Shown here: positions 1-11,699 of the stretch, in pieces
Position numbering within the stretch: position 1 is the first letter of the stretch
Layout of the letters: every line of letters begins with the position of its first letter
Assembly: GCA_028023455.1 (NCBI GenBank)
Contig: JAQFVV010000151.1
Location: 2,165,097 to 2,229,096 of the forward strand
Direction of reading: 5' to 3'
DNA length: 64,000 nt
DNA from: Epiperipatus broadwayi
Lineage: Eukaryota; Onychophora; Udeonychophora; Euonychophora; Peripatidae
Notes under the pieces: model-generated
Told to the model about the DNA's origin: nothing
The model's database searches: none
The model's input: only the letters and a program-made list of their open reading frames with translations
Position numbers and translations under genes: made by a program

Positions 1-237
1 TTTTATTTGTGAGATGTTATATGACGATTTCAGCGAATTCTTAGGAATTCTGGTGCCCAGATTAAATAAATTAAAAGCTGATTTCGTCAATAGCACAATT
101 CTCAACAATTAATAGGCCGAGTTGATCAGGAAATATAGCTATGTTTTTAGAATAGAAATATAACTTTCTTCTTTTTTGACATAGCTTGATCAACTCACGC
201 GCAGTTTATATTAGCGTGTAGAGGCCTAGCAAAATGG
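1..237. repeat. Terminal direct repeat, left copy (LTR-like)
   Basis: This stretch matches 2187-2424 almost base for base (one extra T in a T run and a few substitutions such as GTGCCCAG against GCGCCCAG). A TGG-starting motif just after it (about 249-265, TGGTGACCCAACTCGGG) looks like a primer-binding site, the position expected after a 5' LTR. The LTR may extend left of the window. Confidence 0.65.
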
Positions 238-2186
238 AAAACGTTATAATGGTGACCCAACTCGGGCTTCGATTTAACAACTACAACCTGAGATAAGTTG
301 TAATGATAAAGAACGTTACAACGATGACCCAAAGAAACTCACAGCCGGAAAATAAATAGTAATTTTTTTAAAAAAAAAAAAAAATTATAAAAACTAACTA
401 ACTAATTAAACCCTGATTATTAAAATATAAAAAATATTTTTTTAATATGACTTCCAGAAAGAAAAAAAATGTATGTATATTTTTTTTGATATGTCTAAAA
501 AAAAAAAAACACGATCGTGGCTGATGTAGATGTAAGTCACAAGTATTTGACCGGGTAGGCGGTTACTGAAGAGGGGAAAAACATAGCCCCGAATCCTAGT
601 ATGCAGTATATTAACATAAGACCACCTTTATATGCCCATCAGACTATTTCTAGCAGGGATCCCAATAAAGGGGAAGGCGGATCAAGTTGGACCAAGTTGC
701 CGCGAGCCTGTAAGACTCAAAACGATGAGCAACGCTCGTTTGTGCTTATAACTTGGGCTTCTTATCATTACTATTACACTAAAGCGGAAAGGACACAGAT
801 GAATGTTGAAATATTTTCCATTCCCACCGTGTTAGACCTAAAAGTGGGCGTTAAAGCCGAACGTCGCTTGTGAATGAATCTACAGAATATATCAGCACGC
901 TACTACAAAAAAAAAAAAACGAATATGAATTTGAAAACTTAAGAATAAAATTAGTGTAAACCCCTATTTTATTCTTATCTCCTGACGCTGGTGGTATTGT
1001 AACGTTTATTTATATACGTTGCAAATATATTGGCATTTGGTAAAAGCTAAAAAAGTAAATTTAGATTTTTTTTTGATTAGTATAATTTTTGTTAAAACGT
1101 GCAATGAAAGTTAAAATTGTCATTCTTATTTTTTTTTATCTAATTGGAAATAAAAATTGGAAAGAATAAATGACATGCAGATTACTAATCCAGATAAATT
1201 AAAAGAATTCCAAAAGTATAAGCTAAAAGAAAAATATTTTAGCTAATTAAAGATGGAAGAATAATGCTAAAAAAAAATTAAGACTTTGTAATTTAAATTT
1301 AAGAGAGAGTGTACAAGATTATTATCTTATATGCTGATAAAAAGACAAAAGAGTGCGCAGAAGTTTCATAAACTGGATCGCGATATAAAAAGGAGAGGAC
1401 AACTTCAATCTGGGTCTTCTCTTTAACTTCTAGTTACGTCTCTGAAAGTTGGAGGTTTCCACGAGCATAACCTGTGGCAAGAAATATACTTCTACACAGG
1501 TATGCCCCTTGCTGTACCAAGCTGTCATGCAAGCATGGAAACGGGACTTGTGAAGACCGCTTTTTGCAATAAAAGGGTCACTACAACCGTGCCTTTTCTC
1601 CAGCTATAGAACGGAACAATAATGGAAGATGCCGGCAGGAGAGACCAATGGAAATTCTCATGATCTGGGATCCCATAAACCTACATGAACTTACCGGTAA
1701 GTTAAGAATAAATTTTCCTGATAGTGACTTAAAAGTTTGCAAACAATTATTTATCTAAGCTTAGACTACCATCCTGATATAGACTTTTCTTTTCGTATTC
1801 AAGGGACTTTCTAATAAAGAATTTTATACAAGATCTTGGGACATTATTAAATTGCTTTAATTGCTTAATCTAACTGTTTTTGTTAATCGATTCATTATCT
1901 GGATTAGTGTGTGTGTATTTTCCTGTTTAGTTAATTCGTAATTTAACTTATAAATATTTTTAGTTTGTTAGAATAAAAGAGATTTTACTTTTATCAACCT
2001 TTTCATTGTGCGTTATTAATAATAGTTATTATTTTTTTAGTATTAAATTTATTATTAGTTTAATAAGATTTAAAACAGAATTTACCTTGCCAATATGTTT
2101 AAACAAGCCCAGGAATAATAATCAAAAAGGAGAAAATAATTCTCGTTACGGTATGATGTAATACCGATTAGTTTAAAAGTATTTTT
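238..2186. mobile_element. Interior of a short, probably non-autonomous LTR element
   Basis: About 1.95 kb lie between the two direct repeats. No gag, protease, RT or integrase motif is visible; the 90-codon open frame at 601-873 has no recognisable domain. Two related direct motifs (TGACCCAA near 251 and 323) follow the left repeat. A GC-richer part (about 1380-1690) resembles a leader. Size and lack of coding sequence suit a TRIM or LARD type element. The family cannot be named. Confidence 0.5.
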
Positions 2187-2424
2187 TTTTATTTGTGAGA
2201 TGTTATATGACGATTTCAGCGAATTCTTAGGAATTCTGGCGCCCAGATTAAATAAATTAAAAGCTGATTTCGTCAATAGCACAATTCTCAACAATTAATA
2301 GGCCGAGTTGATCAGGAAATATAGCTATGTTTTTAGAATAGAAATATAACTTTCTTCTTTTTTTGACATAGCTTGATCAACTCACGCGCAGTTTATATTA
2401 GCGTGTAGAGGCCTAGGAAAATGG
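2187..2424. repeat. Terminal direct repeat, right copy (LTR-like)
   Basis: Near-identical partner of 1-237. The similarity stops at AAAATGG, after which comes a short TA repeat instead of the TGACCC motif seen after the left copy. High identity implies a fairly recent insertion. Confidence 0.65.
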
Positions 2425-3179
2425 TATAATATATATATATATAAAGGTAAATTACATTAAATATTATGTTTTACAACAAAGGCCATTCAACATCACTCCA
2501 TACAGAAAGAAAAGAGAATACCCATCAGATAAGACAAGTGTCAAGGGATGAAAAATTAAATCTTTTTCATTTTTCTTTCTGTTCTCTTACTGATGACTCA
2601 CCATTTACTGACTAATATTTGGATAGCTAGATATATTGGCTATGGAATAATGATTGAAAAAAAATACTAAACTTTCTTAAAAAATTTCAAATATCAATAA
2701 GAAAATTTTAATTTCATCATGATTTAAACCCTAGAATGTGGGATGCCAGCTGTAATCTGTATAATTTATTAAAATAAGTGGCGGGAGATATTTAATATTG
2801 TTGTGCCATTGTAAAAAATTAAAAGTAGATTAATTTTCTTTTTCCATTTCTTTGGGATGTTTAGGCATGTGATTGCAAATAAAAAAGAAGTAAGCTGAAA
2901 ATATATCACCAAAAGATAAATATTATTGGCATACTTAAGTTATAATTGACCCACTTTGATCATATGTAAAACACTATAAAGTTCCAATTATGGTGAGGTA
3001 ATAGTAATTATGATCTCTGGTCATAGGAGTATGATATATACTTTAGTAAAGACAGTACAGTTTTTCATCCATATAGTCAATGCAGCAACTCATTTGATTA
3101 ACTCAGATTAATTTTGAATCTCTATTCCCTAGCTATGAATAACTGGATATCAACTTACCAACCATTATTTGATACACAG
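2425..3179. other. Unexplained AT-rich stretch
   Basis: AT-rich DNA within the presumed kinase intron. A short imperfect inverted repeat (ACAGAAAGAAAAGAGA near 2500 against TCTTTCTGTTCTCTTACTG near 2573) is the only structure noted. No exon found. Confidence 0.4.
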
Positions 3180-3960
3180 TGCAGTGTATTGAATCTTCAA
3201 TTACTGCGCACAAAAGTTAATTTGCGAACTCGTTAGTTTAATTCGCAATTCCCACGCTGTTCTCTTGCAATGGATGCTCTGCTCAAATTCACTGAATACT
3301 GCTCTGTACTCACTCTGTTTCTACAGTTCACCAATGTTCAATTCCCTCGATGTTCATTCAGGCTGGCTGCTACAAAAACGGTTCACAATGGGCAAGGTTT
3401 ACATACACCTTGGCTCCAGTCCAGTTTAGCTGCCCACAAACTCTTTGTAGTAAGCACTGCGAATGACCTTAAGCTCCTTACAGCTTCTGTCTCTACAACA
3501 GTCTACCAGTATCTCCACTTGAAAACTGCTGGAAACTCAACTCTTTATTCAGTTGCTATTCGGATGGTTTCCTCAGGCTACGATCTCCCAATCAATCTCT
3601 GTGGGCCCTTTCCAGCTATGCCTGTGAACTGCATTTCCACCGAGCGCTGGACCTTAACCGAAAGCACTGCCGTGAGATTTCTCCTACCGGAATTGAACAG
3701 GAATGTCTACTGGAGATGCACACAAATACTGCCTCAAATACTCTCTATACTGCTCTGCCTAGTTGTTATACAGTCTTTTTATAGCTTTCTGATAACTGCA
3801 GCAATTAATTACATTGTCCAATAAGGTAACGTCTTTTATCTAGAAATATTTGCAATCAGCAAATATTTCTTGGAATTAACGTTCGCCATTACGTTAATGC
3901 CTTAATTAAATTCCTCAGTTATCAGTGCGCAATCTAAAAACAACAACTCGAATAAATTCT
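3180..3960. repeat. GC-richer island, possibly an LTR or leader fragment
   Basis: Base composition is clearly less AT-rich than the flanks, and a 184-codon frame runs on the plus strand at 3270-3824. Its product is leucine/serine rich with no family resemblance, a hydrophobic tail and no splice or promoter support, so I do not call it a gene. TGCGCA motifs near both margins hint at repeat boundaries. Probably transposon-derived, unidentified. Confidence 0.3.
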
Positions 3961-5238
3961 AGATTTTCTGGAGTGCACAAACTTGTCTGCCATTTTTACA
4001 AAACACTACACACAGTTTGGTTAGCTACAAGTCATATGCAAAAGAAAAACTGTATGCCTGATTTGTGAGTTAGGAAAGCCTTAAAGTTTCACTCAGCCCA
4101 AGTATGAACTCCTATCTTGAGCACGGCAGGTGGCTGTGTTGCCCATAAAGCGATGAGACCTAATCGTCATGATCCTTTATAATCTCTACAATATGCATGA
4201 GAGCATTTAAGAACTTTCTATTAACTCACTTAAATAAGATTTAATGATACTATGATAAAGCAAGGCTCACAGGACCAGTTTCAAGGAAACCAAGAATCTT
4301 ATTTATATTAAGAAGATTTCACTTCTTTATTTCAAAGTGTACAAGATGAAACATACACAATTATTAAAAAGCGATGCTCATTAGAATTAACAAGTCCATT
4401 TATATTTTGAATAGACAAAAATGATAATTTCATTTTCTTTCCATTAATACATATATCAGTGTAAAAAAGATGTTCTTTACTTTAGAAAATTTACAATTGT
4501 TAATATGAATCTTTTACACAATTAACAAAGATATTCCAGTCAGATACTGGAAACATTTAAGAAGGGGTGAAGCAATGCCAAAGTTTGGTCAGTTCTTAGT
4601 TTTCCATAGCATGGTCAGTAACATTATACATATTTTTTCATAGTGTAATGCTGATTCATCGCTGAATATATATGAGGCCACATATATAAGAATCGTGAAG
4701 CAGTTAATTGCTTTAATTTATCCAGCTAGTAATAGATAAGAGTCGTAACATATTAGAGATAATAAGTGTTAAGACTGAGAAATCATTGACACCTGTAAGG
4801 ATATCGCATTTTTAAATTGAACAAAGAAAATTTTGCCATTTTTACTTAATCAAATGGTTTCTTTGTAGCTATGGAGATGATTGCTGTCAACACAATCATT
4901 GAATGTAATTTTTAAAAACAGATATGACAATGTGCATCCCTTTACGACTTTCGGTAGATGCATTCATTTCATGGCTTTCTGTATGGCACCTTTAATTCAC
5001 GATAATATCAGTATAATAACTTGTCTTATAATGTTTCATAAATCTTCTTTAAAAATATACAAAATTTATAAATAATAATATAAATTATCATTATGTAACC
5101 ACAGCTTTTAGTACATTTCAGAAAATGATTTATGTCCTCTCGATATAATATAATCTGTTTTAACTCTTAATATACCATTAAATATATAAACTTTAATTAA
5201 ATTAAACAAAGCTCTATGTACAGATGTAAACAAAGGGA
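3961..5238. other. Unexplained AT-rich intronic stretch
   Basis: No exon, RNA gene or clear repeat seen on either strand. It was searched for the missing kinase C-lobe (HRDIKG, DFG, APE) without success. Confidence 0.4.
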
Positions 5239-5595
5239 GTAAATCACTTTTTCACAGGCTATGACTTAAAAGCACTCTAAATGTTGAATAAAAGAATCAA
5301 GAATAGAGTGAATAAAAAATATAAAGTTACACATTAAATCTTGCTTAATTATTACAATCAAGGTGTTAAAAGTGAGATGTTGTCTCCAGCCTTGTATTAT
5401 TAATTATGAGTTTAATAACTTTTAAGTGCCATATTCCACCTGGTTGATAAATTAATTTCACTCTGAATTAATGTTGACAAATGTATGCTTATAAACATCA
5501 GAGTGACTAAGAATAGGTGGATTCATTCTATTCTTCATTCGTTTGTTTAACATTTAGAGTGCTTTTAAGTCATAGTCTGGGAAAAAGTGATTTAT
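5239..5595. repeat. Fold-back (MITE-like) element with ~75-bp inverted ends
   Basis: The left end (5239-5312) and right end (5520-5595) are inverted copies sharing ATGACTTAAAAGCACTCTAA and a following AAGAATAGA-type segment. The interior is AT-rich and noncoding. Typical of a miniature inverted-repeat element. Confidence 0.8.
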
Positions 5596-5915
5596 ACAGT
5601 AGTAGTATCTTAATGATCTGGGTTCTTAGAACAAACAAACTAATATCAATTATCTTCATTTAGATCTTCTTAATTCTAAACAAATATATGCTTATCCTAG
5701 TTAAGTAATGAACTTTATATAATAGTTTGTCAAGCTCTATGTAATTTTGTTTCCAAAAAAATAATGATCTAAATTTCGAATAGCTAATAAGTTGTGAAAA
5801 AACAATTCACTTACATTAGCTTGGTTCCTTGAGTAAAGTTGTTTTAGTAAGAGAACTATTTCCTTAATGTATATATATATATAAATAAAATGTCTGTTAA
5901 TTAAAAAAATATTTT

Positions 5916-6115
5916 AATAACAATAAATATAATAGTAATTAACTATTATATTCAGACTTTCAATTCGAAGTACTTTCAGTTAATTCCTTAACCTGTTTCA
6001 GTTGCCGTATTAATGGCAACTGAGGCAGGTTAAGGAATTAACCGAAAGTACTTCGAATTGAAAGTCTGAATATAATAGTTAATTACCATTATATTTATTA
6101 TTTTTATTGTTATTA
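5916..6115. repeat. Near-perfect 200-bp hairpin element
   Basis: Two arms of about 95 bp, nearly identical when inverted (TTCAATTCGAAGTACTTTC on the left, GAAAGTACTTCGAATTGAA on the right), close over an 8-base loop (GTTGCC...GGCAAC). Diverged relatives occur at 21300-21720 and 48420-48540. Confidence 0.9.
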
Positions 6116-6709
6116 CATATATATAGTACTCATCAATGCTGAAATTTTAAAATTTCCCAAAGCTATTTTTAGCTCATAAGGCTATCATTTGTTTTTTCTC
6201 TAATAACAATATTTATAAAACTACATGCATCCAGAAAGAATAGTTTAACTGCTCACTATATAATCAACTATAATTGTTGCCATCATCTATCTGTATGAGA
6301 TACATTAAATGCCTGCATCTGTGTTTTATTTTCTTCTATTAGTATTTAATAAGAAATTCTTAACATAACCTAAAAGAAAAATCATCTTTTTTAACTCTTG
6401 GAACAACTTCAATGTACTCCGTGGGCATTCAATAAAAACAGTTGTTTCACTAGGATTTCTTATTTATCAATATAATTAAAATGTTTCTTTTTTGTTTAAC
6501 TTTATGAGTAATGAATAAAATTTTGACCTCATAGACCAATCAAGAACTTTGTTTCTCTTGATATTTTGAGAATAAAATCTTTATTAGATTGATTTGCATA
6601 AAAATAATTCTGACAAAACGTTTGAATATGAATATAATAATAGACCATTTTACTGTTGACATTAAAAATGAATAGAAATTTAAATCGTTTAAAATATTAA
6701 ATATCTCAC

Positions 6710-6861
6710 CCTACGATGTTTTTATGATGGAGAGCACTCAGTAAGCTTACTTCTTCTTGTATTTTCTGATATTCTCGTTCAGCTTTACGCCTGTTATCGA
6801 TATTCAGTTGTACCTGTTTAACAGCTATCAACTGTCCTGAATTTGTTAACGCACACCAAAC
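6710..6861 (-). CDS. MAP3K19: Exon M: kinase N-lobe with VAIK lysine and helix C
   Basis: 152 nt, phase 0 in, phase 2 out. Reads VWCALTNSGQLIAVKQVQLN, then a charged stretch, then EEVSLLSALHHKNIVG. The ATP-binding lysine is in AVKQV (residue about 1232), the salt-bridge glutamate of helix C in QEEV (about 1254), and HHKNIVG matches the beta-4 approach of MAP3Ks. Acceptor GTTACTAG, donor TAGG|GTGAGA. The next exon should supply YLGT-type sequence; nothing like it, nor HRD or DFG, was seen down to position 1. All residues checkable here are those of an active kinase. Confidence 0.93.
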
Positions 6862-7187
6862 CTAGTAACATTTTTTTTTAAAAAAAGATAGTAAATAAAT
6901 AATTTAATTTTTAAAAAGACAAATAAATAAATAAATATATTTAAATATATATATAAATTAAAATAAAGTGCTAAAATCTTTCTAAAAATATTAAAAATTT
7001 CAAGACTAGATATAACTAATGGGTTATAATCATATACTGTATATATAAACGGAATTCTTTCATACTAGGAACTTAGCAATAATAATAAAAGGAATTTGAA
7101 AAATTAAAACAAAACATTGAATTCTTGTTAGTTTATAACTTTTAAAATCATAATCTTGTAAAATAATCTGCTAAATCGCGAACTTAC

Positions 7188-7283
7188 GGTTCCAAATCCA
7201 CCTTTTCCAAGTAAATTGCCTTTCTTCCAATAGATGGTGTCTTTTCTTCTACTGTCTCCCGATCCCGAAACTGATAGTTCATT
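7188..7283 (-). CDS. MAP3K19: Exon L: start of kinase domain, Gly-rich loop
   Basis: 96 nt, 32 codons, phase 0 at both ends. After a Ser/Gly linker (NELSVSGSGDSRR) it reads TIYWKKGNLLGKGGFGT. The GxGxxG nucleotide-binding loop is intact, and WKKGNLLGKG matches the WxKGexLGKG form found at the start of STE11-type MAP3K domains, MAP3K19 included. Acceptor TTCTATTTTAG, donor AACC|GTAAGT. The valine that completes the loop (GT|V) opens exon M. Confidence 0.93.
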
Positions 7284-7962
7284 CTAAAATAGAAAAAAAA
7301 CCCCATTATATTGTTGTCTGATTATGATATATTGAGAGAAAACATTCTGGTTCAATAGACATATCTTAGTACAGGAGACTGTAGTTTGTTAAAGTAATAT
7401 ATCGTTGTAAAAAAAAATGGCCGATATTCTTTAACAATCTACATTATGTTGGATTCTAATAGTTTCCAATAATTAAGTTACAAATTTAATGCTAAATTAA
7501 TTGGTATAATTCAAAAATAAAATTTTAATGGAGATTTTCAGAATCAAAGAATTTTCCAGAGAATTAAATAATTTCTGCGATTGTCAATATAAAATGTGTA
7601 AAGACTTCTGCCTTATTTATATTTCATTTACATTATTTTCATGTAGTTAAACTGTATTTTCAGTGTCTTTGATCAGATAATATGTAGCATAATATTGTAA
7701 TTGCAATTTGCCAAAAATTCAAAAACAATTAAAAAATACTTATTTTATATATTTTTAATTTTCTCATTTAGCTATCTTACCTCAATCAAATTCATTTCAT
7801 TAATTAACTTTCACCAACAATTAACATGTTCTAACATAATTAATAGCTTTCAAAAATTTTTGGCATCCCAGAAAATATCTTTTGTTTTAAACTTGATTAA
7901 TAATTCCGTTCTTTTCCCCATGTTTTTTAAGGTAATAATAAACCCCAAAATTAAAGGGTTGA

Positions 7963-8375
7963 TGTGATGTGATGCACTGTGACTTCTCCTTATATGGAGA
8001 CAGGAATCTCTCAGCAACTATGCCCAGAGAAAACTGTTAGCCACTTTGACTTCCCTTTCCATTACCCAACCCTAAGTTTTCCCATAATCTGCTCCATCCC
8101 ATTTCCACAACATAATCTTTGTCAACTCCATGGCCTTCTTATCTAAATTCCCCTTATCTTTTCCCAAACCCAGCATAAAAACCAAGAACCCACTTTCTGT
8201 ATAATCATTTTGTTCATATTTATTCCTCCATAATTTCATTATTTGTACCCTTTCTGCTTCCAAGCATTTACATTGAAGTAACAGATGCCTAACATTTTCT
8301 ATGATGTGGGTCACAGCGTAACTGCCCCTTATAGTGATCGAATATTCCTGATTTCCCAAATAACCATTTGGTTAT
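7963..8375 (-). pseudogene. RTE-like LINE 3' end (truncated copy 1)
   Basis: The minus strand encodes the C-terminal tail of a LINE protein (HLLLQCKCLEAERVQIMKLW, then FLVFMLGLGKDKG), near-identical to the copy at 25509-25802. The sequence after the ORF is shared with both other copies and ends in TGATGTGATGTG-type short repeats, as expected of an RTE tail. 5'-truncated, as is usual for LINE insertions. Confidence 0.8.
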
Positions 8376-8487
8376 CTATATATTATAATAAAAAATTAAC
8401 TACAAATAAATTTTTTTGGAGGGCTTATTTCTATGAACAATAAAACGACTTTTAATTTGTAACAAAAGTAATTTAATAAAATATATA

Positions 8488-9565
8488 CACCTGGGTCTTG
8501 TTTTACACGATAGATATGTTCCTTAGAAAACATGTGCAAAAGAAATTGCACAAAAATAGATGTAACTTACCTTAAAAAAGGGGGGGTACAGACTGTGATT
8601 TTTTCAAAAATCGCATAAAAGCAAAGCACCAACGTAAAATTACTTTAAAATTCGCGCAAAAAAAAAAAATAAGGAAATAAAATATGACTAATAAAAAATT
8701 TCAAATTTGAAAAAAATTGATACAAGACAAACTTTTTTTAACTATAATATTTAATTTTATTTAAAACTATATATTTTTATGCATAATTTACAGTGCTGTA
8801 ATTGACATTTTTTTATACACGTTTTAATTATTATCGCTATTTGCCGATAAACAAGTTCGTTTGCAAACTGGTAAAAAATCAGATCCTTCACAAGAGGAAA
8901 TACAACTAGTGCCAACTTCATTCTCATGTTGTGTTAATGGTTTTCTGGTGACAACGTAATTAGTAATTAATCTAACAACTAAAAATTAAATTCTTATTTT
9001 GTCTTTAATTTTCAATTCCATTTAAAAATCAAATTTCATTTCACATCACATTAATTTCAGGTCACCCTAAGTAATTTTTAAATTGTTAAATACAATTAAA
9101 AATCAGATTTTAATTTTTAATTGTCAAATTTAATTGTGCTCACTGCTATTACTCACCTTTTAAAAATAAACTTGCGGACACTAAATGATTAATAATTGAT
9201 TACGTTCTTTTTTAAAAAGCAAAAACAGAATGTGATTTAAAATGCAAAATTAACACGCACAATGTTTGAACAAATTTACATTATAATCTTGTAAAATTTA
9301 ATGTGGGTATACATAAAATGTGGAAATCATGATTTTAATTTCATTATTGCATAAAATCTTACTATTATAAAGCACTGAAAATATTGAAATTACTAAGATG
9401 AAAGTCGAATTCCAATAATGTGCTATTACCTTCAATATGACGTAAGTGCATGAAATTTATTATTTAAAGTAATAGCGCATTATCGGAGTTCGACTTCCGA
9501 AGAAACATGAATCGCGTAACTTCAAAATCGCATTAAATAAATCCACGTAAAACGAGACCCAGGTG
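8488..9565. mobile_element. 1,078-bp TIR DNA transposon (non-autonomous), TA target duplication
   Basis: Starts CACCTGGGTCTTGTTTTAC and ends in its inverted form GTAAAACGAGACCCAGGTG, flanked on both sides by TA (8486-8487 and 9566-9567), the target duplication of Tc1/mariner-type transposases. The interior is AT-rich with no transposase. A second, shorter inverted pair (about 9400-9510, GTCGAATTCC...GGAGTTCGAC) is nested inside and resembles the ends of the element at 38764-39348. Confidence 0.8.
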
Positions 9566-9934
9566 TACAATGATTTCACATATAATTATAGTATAAATAT
9601 ATTACTGAAATTAATTATGGAGACTATGGATTTTTTGGGGAAAAAATGATGAAATAAATACAGTAAAAGATAGTTACTATTATAGAATTTTTAAATTCAG
9701 GTGGTTTTTTAAAAAATTTCCTTTAATTTAAATGAGTTAAATATATATATACTGCCCTTGAGGCTTTGGTGATGTCATATTGCTGAGGCTATGAATATAT
9801 GGTGAGGCTGAAGTGTTTTCAGATGCATATAGCTATTTAAATTAAATAGCTGGTTTTAAAGACATTTACTTGTCTAAAAATTTCAGATTTTTTATTTAAT
9901 AGTTATGTATTAGATAAGTGCTGGCTTTGAATTG

Positions 9935-10115
9935 GTATTTTAGATCTAGTGTCTGAATGCCCTAGCGCCTCACCGAGGTGAGCCAAAAGCTCGAAACTGG
10001 TCTTAGGATAGGGATAATTCTAAATAGAGATTTTGAATACTTTCTCTTGTGGCATTTATCAAGAAAAGCTTGGTAGAGCTATTGGTATGCTTCCTATATT
10101 ACATATATATATATT
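9935..10115. repeat. Half copy of the 51.6-kb fold-back family
   Basis: Shares GCTCGAAACTGGT, GGGATAATTCTA, TAGAGAT and TCTCTTGTGGCATTTATC, in the same order, with one arm of the palindrome at 51555-51895. Only one arm is present. Confidence 0.7.
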
Positions 10116-10199
10116 GAACTGGGTCTGCTTAAAAAAATGTTTATTCTTGTAAGTTTAACTGGGTTTAACCAGATTTTTTAATAATTTTAAAAACACGGA

Positions 10200-10495
10200 A
10201 ACGGACTGGCCCTTCAAGCAGATGGGAGAATACCATTCAAAGCACAGCCATCAACGATATTCATGATCAGATCGAGCTATGCAAAGCATAATACGATCAC
10301 ATTTCCAGATCATGGGCCACCTCGACTGCTGGATTCAAACCCCTGCCATCAACCTCAGGCATCAGCCAACCATAGGTTATAGTCAGCATGCTTTGGATGA
10401 CAGGAACTCAATCCAGCACTTGAAATGTCCCATGATTAGCTCACACTCTGTCTCAAGGATCCACAGCATTTATTTAAGACATAAATAACTCCACA
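10200..10495. repeat. GC-richer repeat with a B-box-like motif
   Basis: A block of higher GC. On the minus strand it carries GGTTTGAATCC near 10330-10340, close to the RNA polymerase III B box, preceded by a poor A-box-like segment. It may be a decayed tRNA-derived SINE. The 69-codon frame over it is not convincing. Confidence 0.3.
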
Positions 10496-10659
10496 CTAAT
10501 TTACTGGTGACACAGTGACAAAAGAGAGAGAGAGAAAATAGACAAATAACAATTAAGTCAAACATTAATATTTAATTACGCACATATATATTTAACATAA
10601 TATAACAATAATATTGAAATTTATAAAACAAAAAAATATATACATAAGTAATTACTCAG

Positions 10660-11660
10660 GCTAAATTATGATAGTCCTTTGTTAATTAAAGTTCGTTTCA
10701 TTTAAAATAAAGTATAGACAATGACAAAATATATTTAGTTATTTAAAGTATCTTTGCCTAGGTTTTCATGATTGACAATTTCCAACCAGTTGGCTTTCTG
10801 GTTCCATCGATGGTTCCATGGCTTTCCTTTCAGTTTTCTATCGAACAATGAGAGAGAGAGAGAGTTTGTGGCAACTTCTACTTCACAATCTTGGCACTGG
10901 TTCCAGGTATTGATTCAGGTGGGATGATTGATAGTTGAGGGTTTGGGACATGAAGCCGTGCCAGACACTCCTACAGCTTATGTGGCTTCTGCACAGCAGT
11001 ATTTGATTAGCTTACTACTGCATTTGCAGTTTCTGAATATTTGGATCTTTGGAGCAATGAATAATGTAAGAGCACAAATGAAAAACGGAATGATTCAACC
11101 ACAAATGCAGACTAGATAGATTTACTGATTGCAGACCCGACTGAAGAACAATAACCAAGATGCAACTTTTATACTTTTTTTTGTCCCATTGTCTTCCACA
11201 GTTTTTAATGTTTATCACACTTAAATCTATTTTTAATTAAGATCGTAACTTGAATATGCTTTGTTTTTAATTAATTTTTACATTTTGTTAATCTAATTGA
11301 TTTCTTAGATTAATCTACTATCTTGGTTTTTTTTAATTAATACAATTTCAATTAGTAATCTTTTAAACTAATTAATTACATTTTTGAAAGTTTTCTTTTA
11401 CAAACAAAATTTCACTTTAACTTTCTATATTTACTTCTTTATTTTATAAAAGTTTTCTTTAAAAAGAAAGAGAGAAAGAGTTTTAAATCTATTTTCTAAT
11501 TCTATTTTAGACCCCCCTCCGGCACTTGCTTTTTAACAAATAGTTTTATTATATTTTAAAAACAAAATATAAGCAATCTTTTTATTTTTAAACTAAGTTT
11601 TAAAACCATTCCTTAATTATTACTTTTTTAATAAATCTGATCATTTATTTTTAAATGAAA
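10660..11660. repeat. LTR-like block, undetermined family
   Basis: GC-richer segment (about 10740-11190) followed by a T/A-rich tail. The style recurs near 23100-23830, 28170-29120 and 36140-36720, suggesting a dispersed LTR-type family. No coding motif seen; short frames on both strands are chance. Confidence 0.3.
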
Positions 11661-11699
11661 AAATATGTAACGTGACTAGCGGTACAATATATATATATA

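Noticed and set aside
601-873. 90-codon frame as a retroelement gag
   Set aside because: It sits between LTR-like repeats but has no gag, zinc-knuckle or protease feature.
3270-3824. 184-codon plus-strand open frame as a possible gene
   Set aside because: No domain, no splice or promoter support, odd Ser/Leu composition, and it lies in a GC-richer island where chance open frames are longer. More likely repeat DNA.
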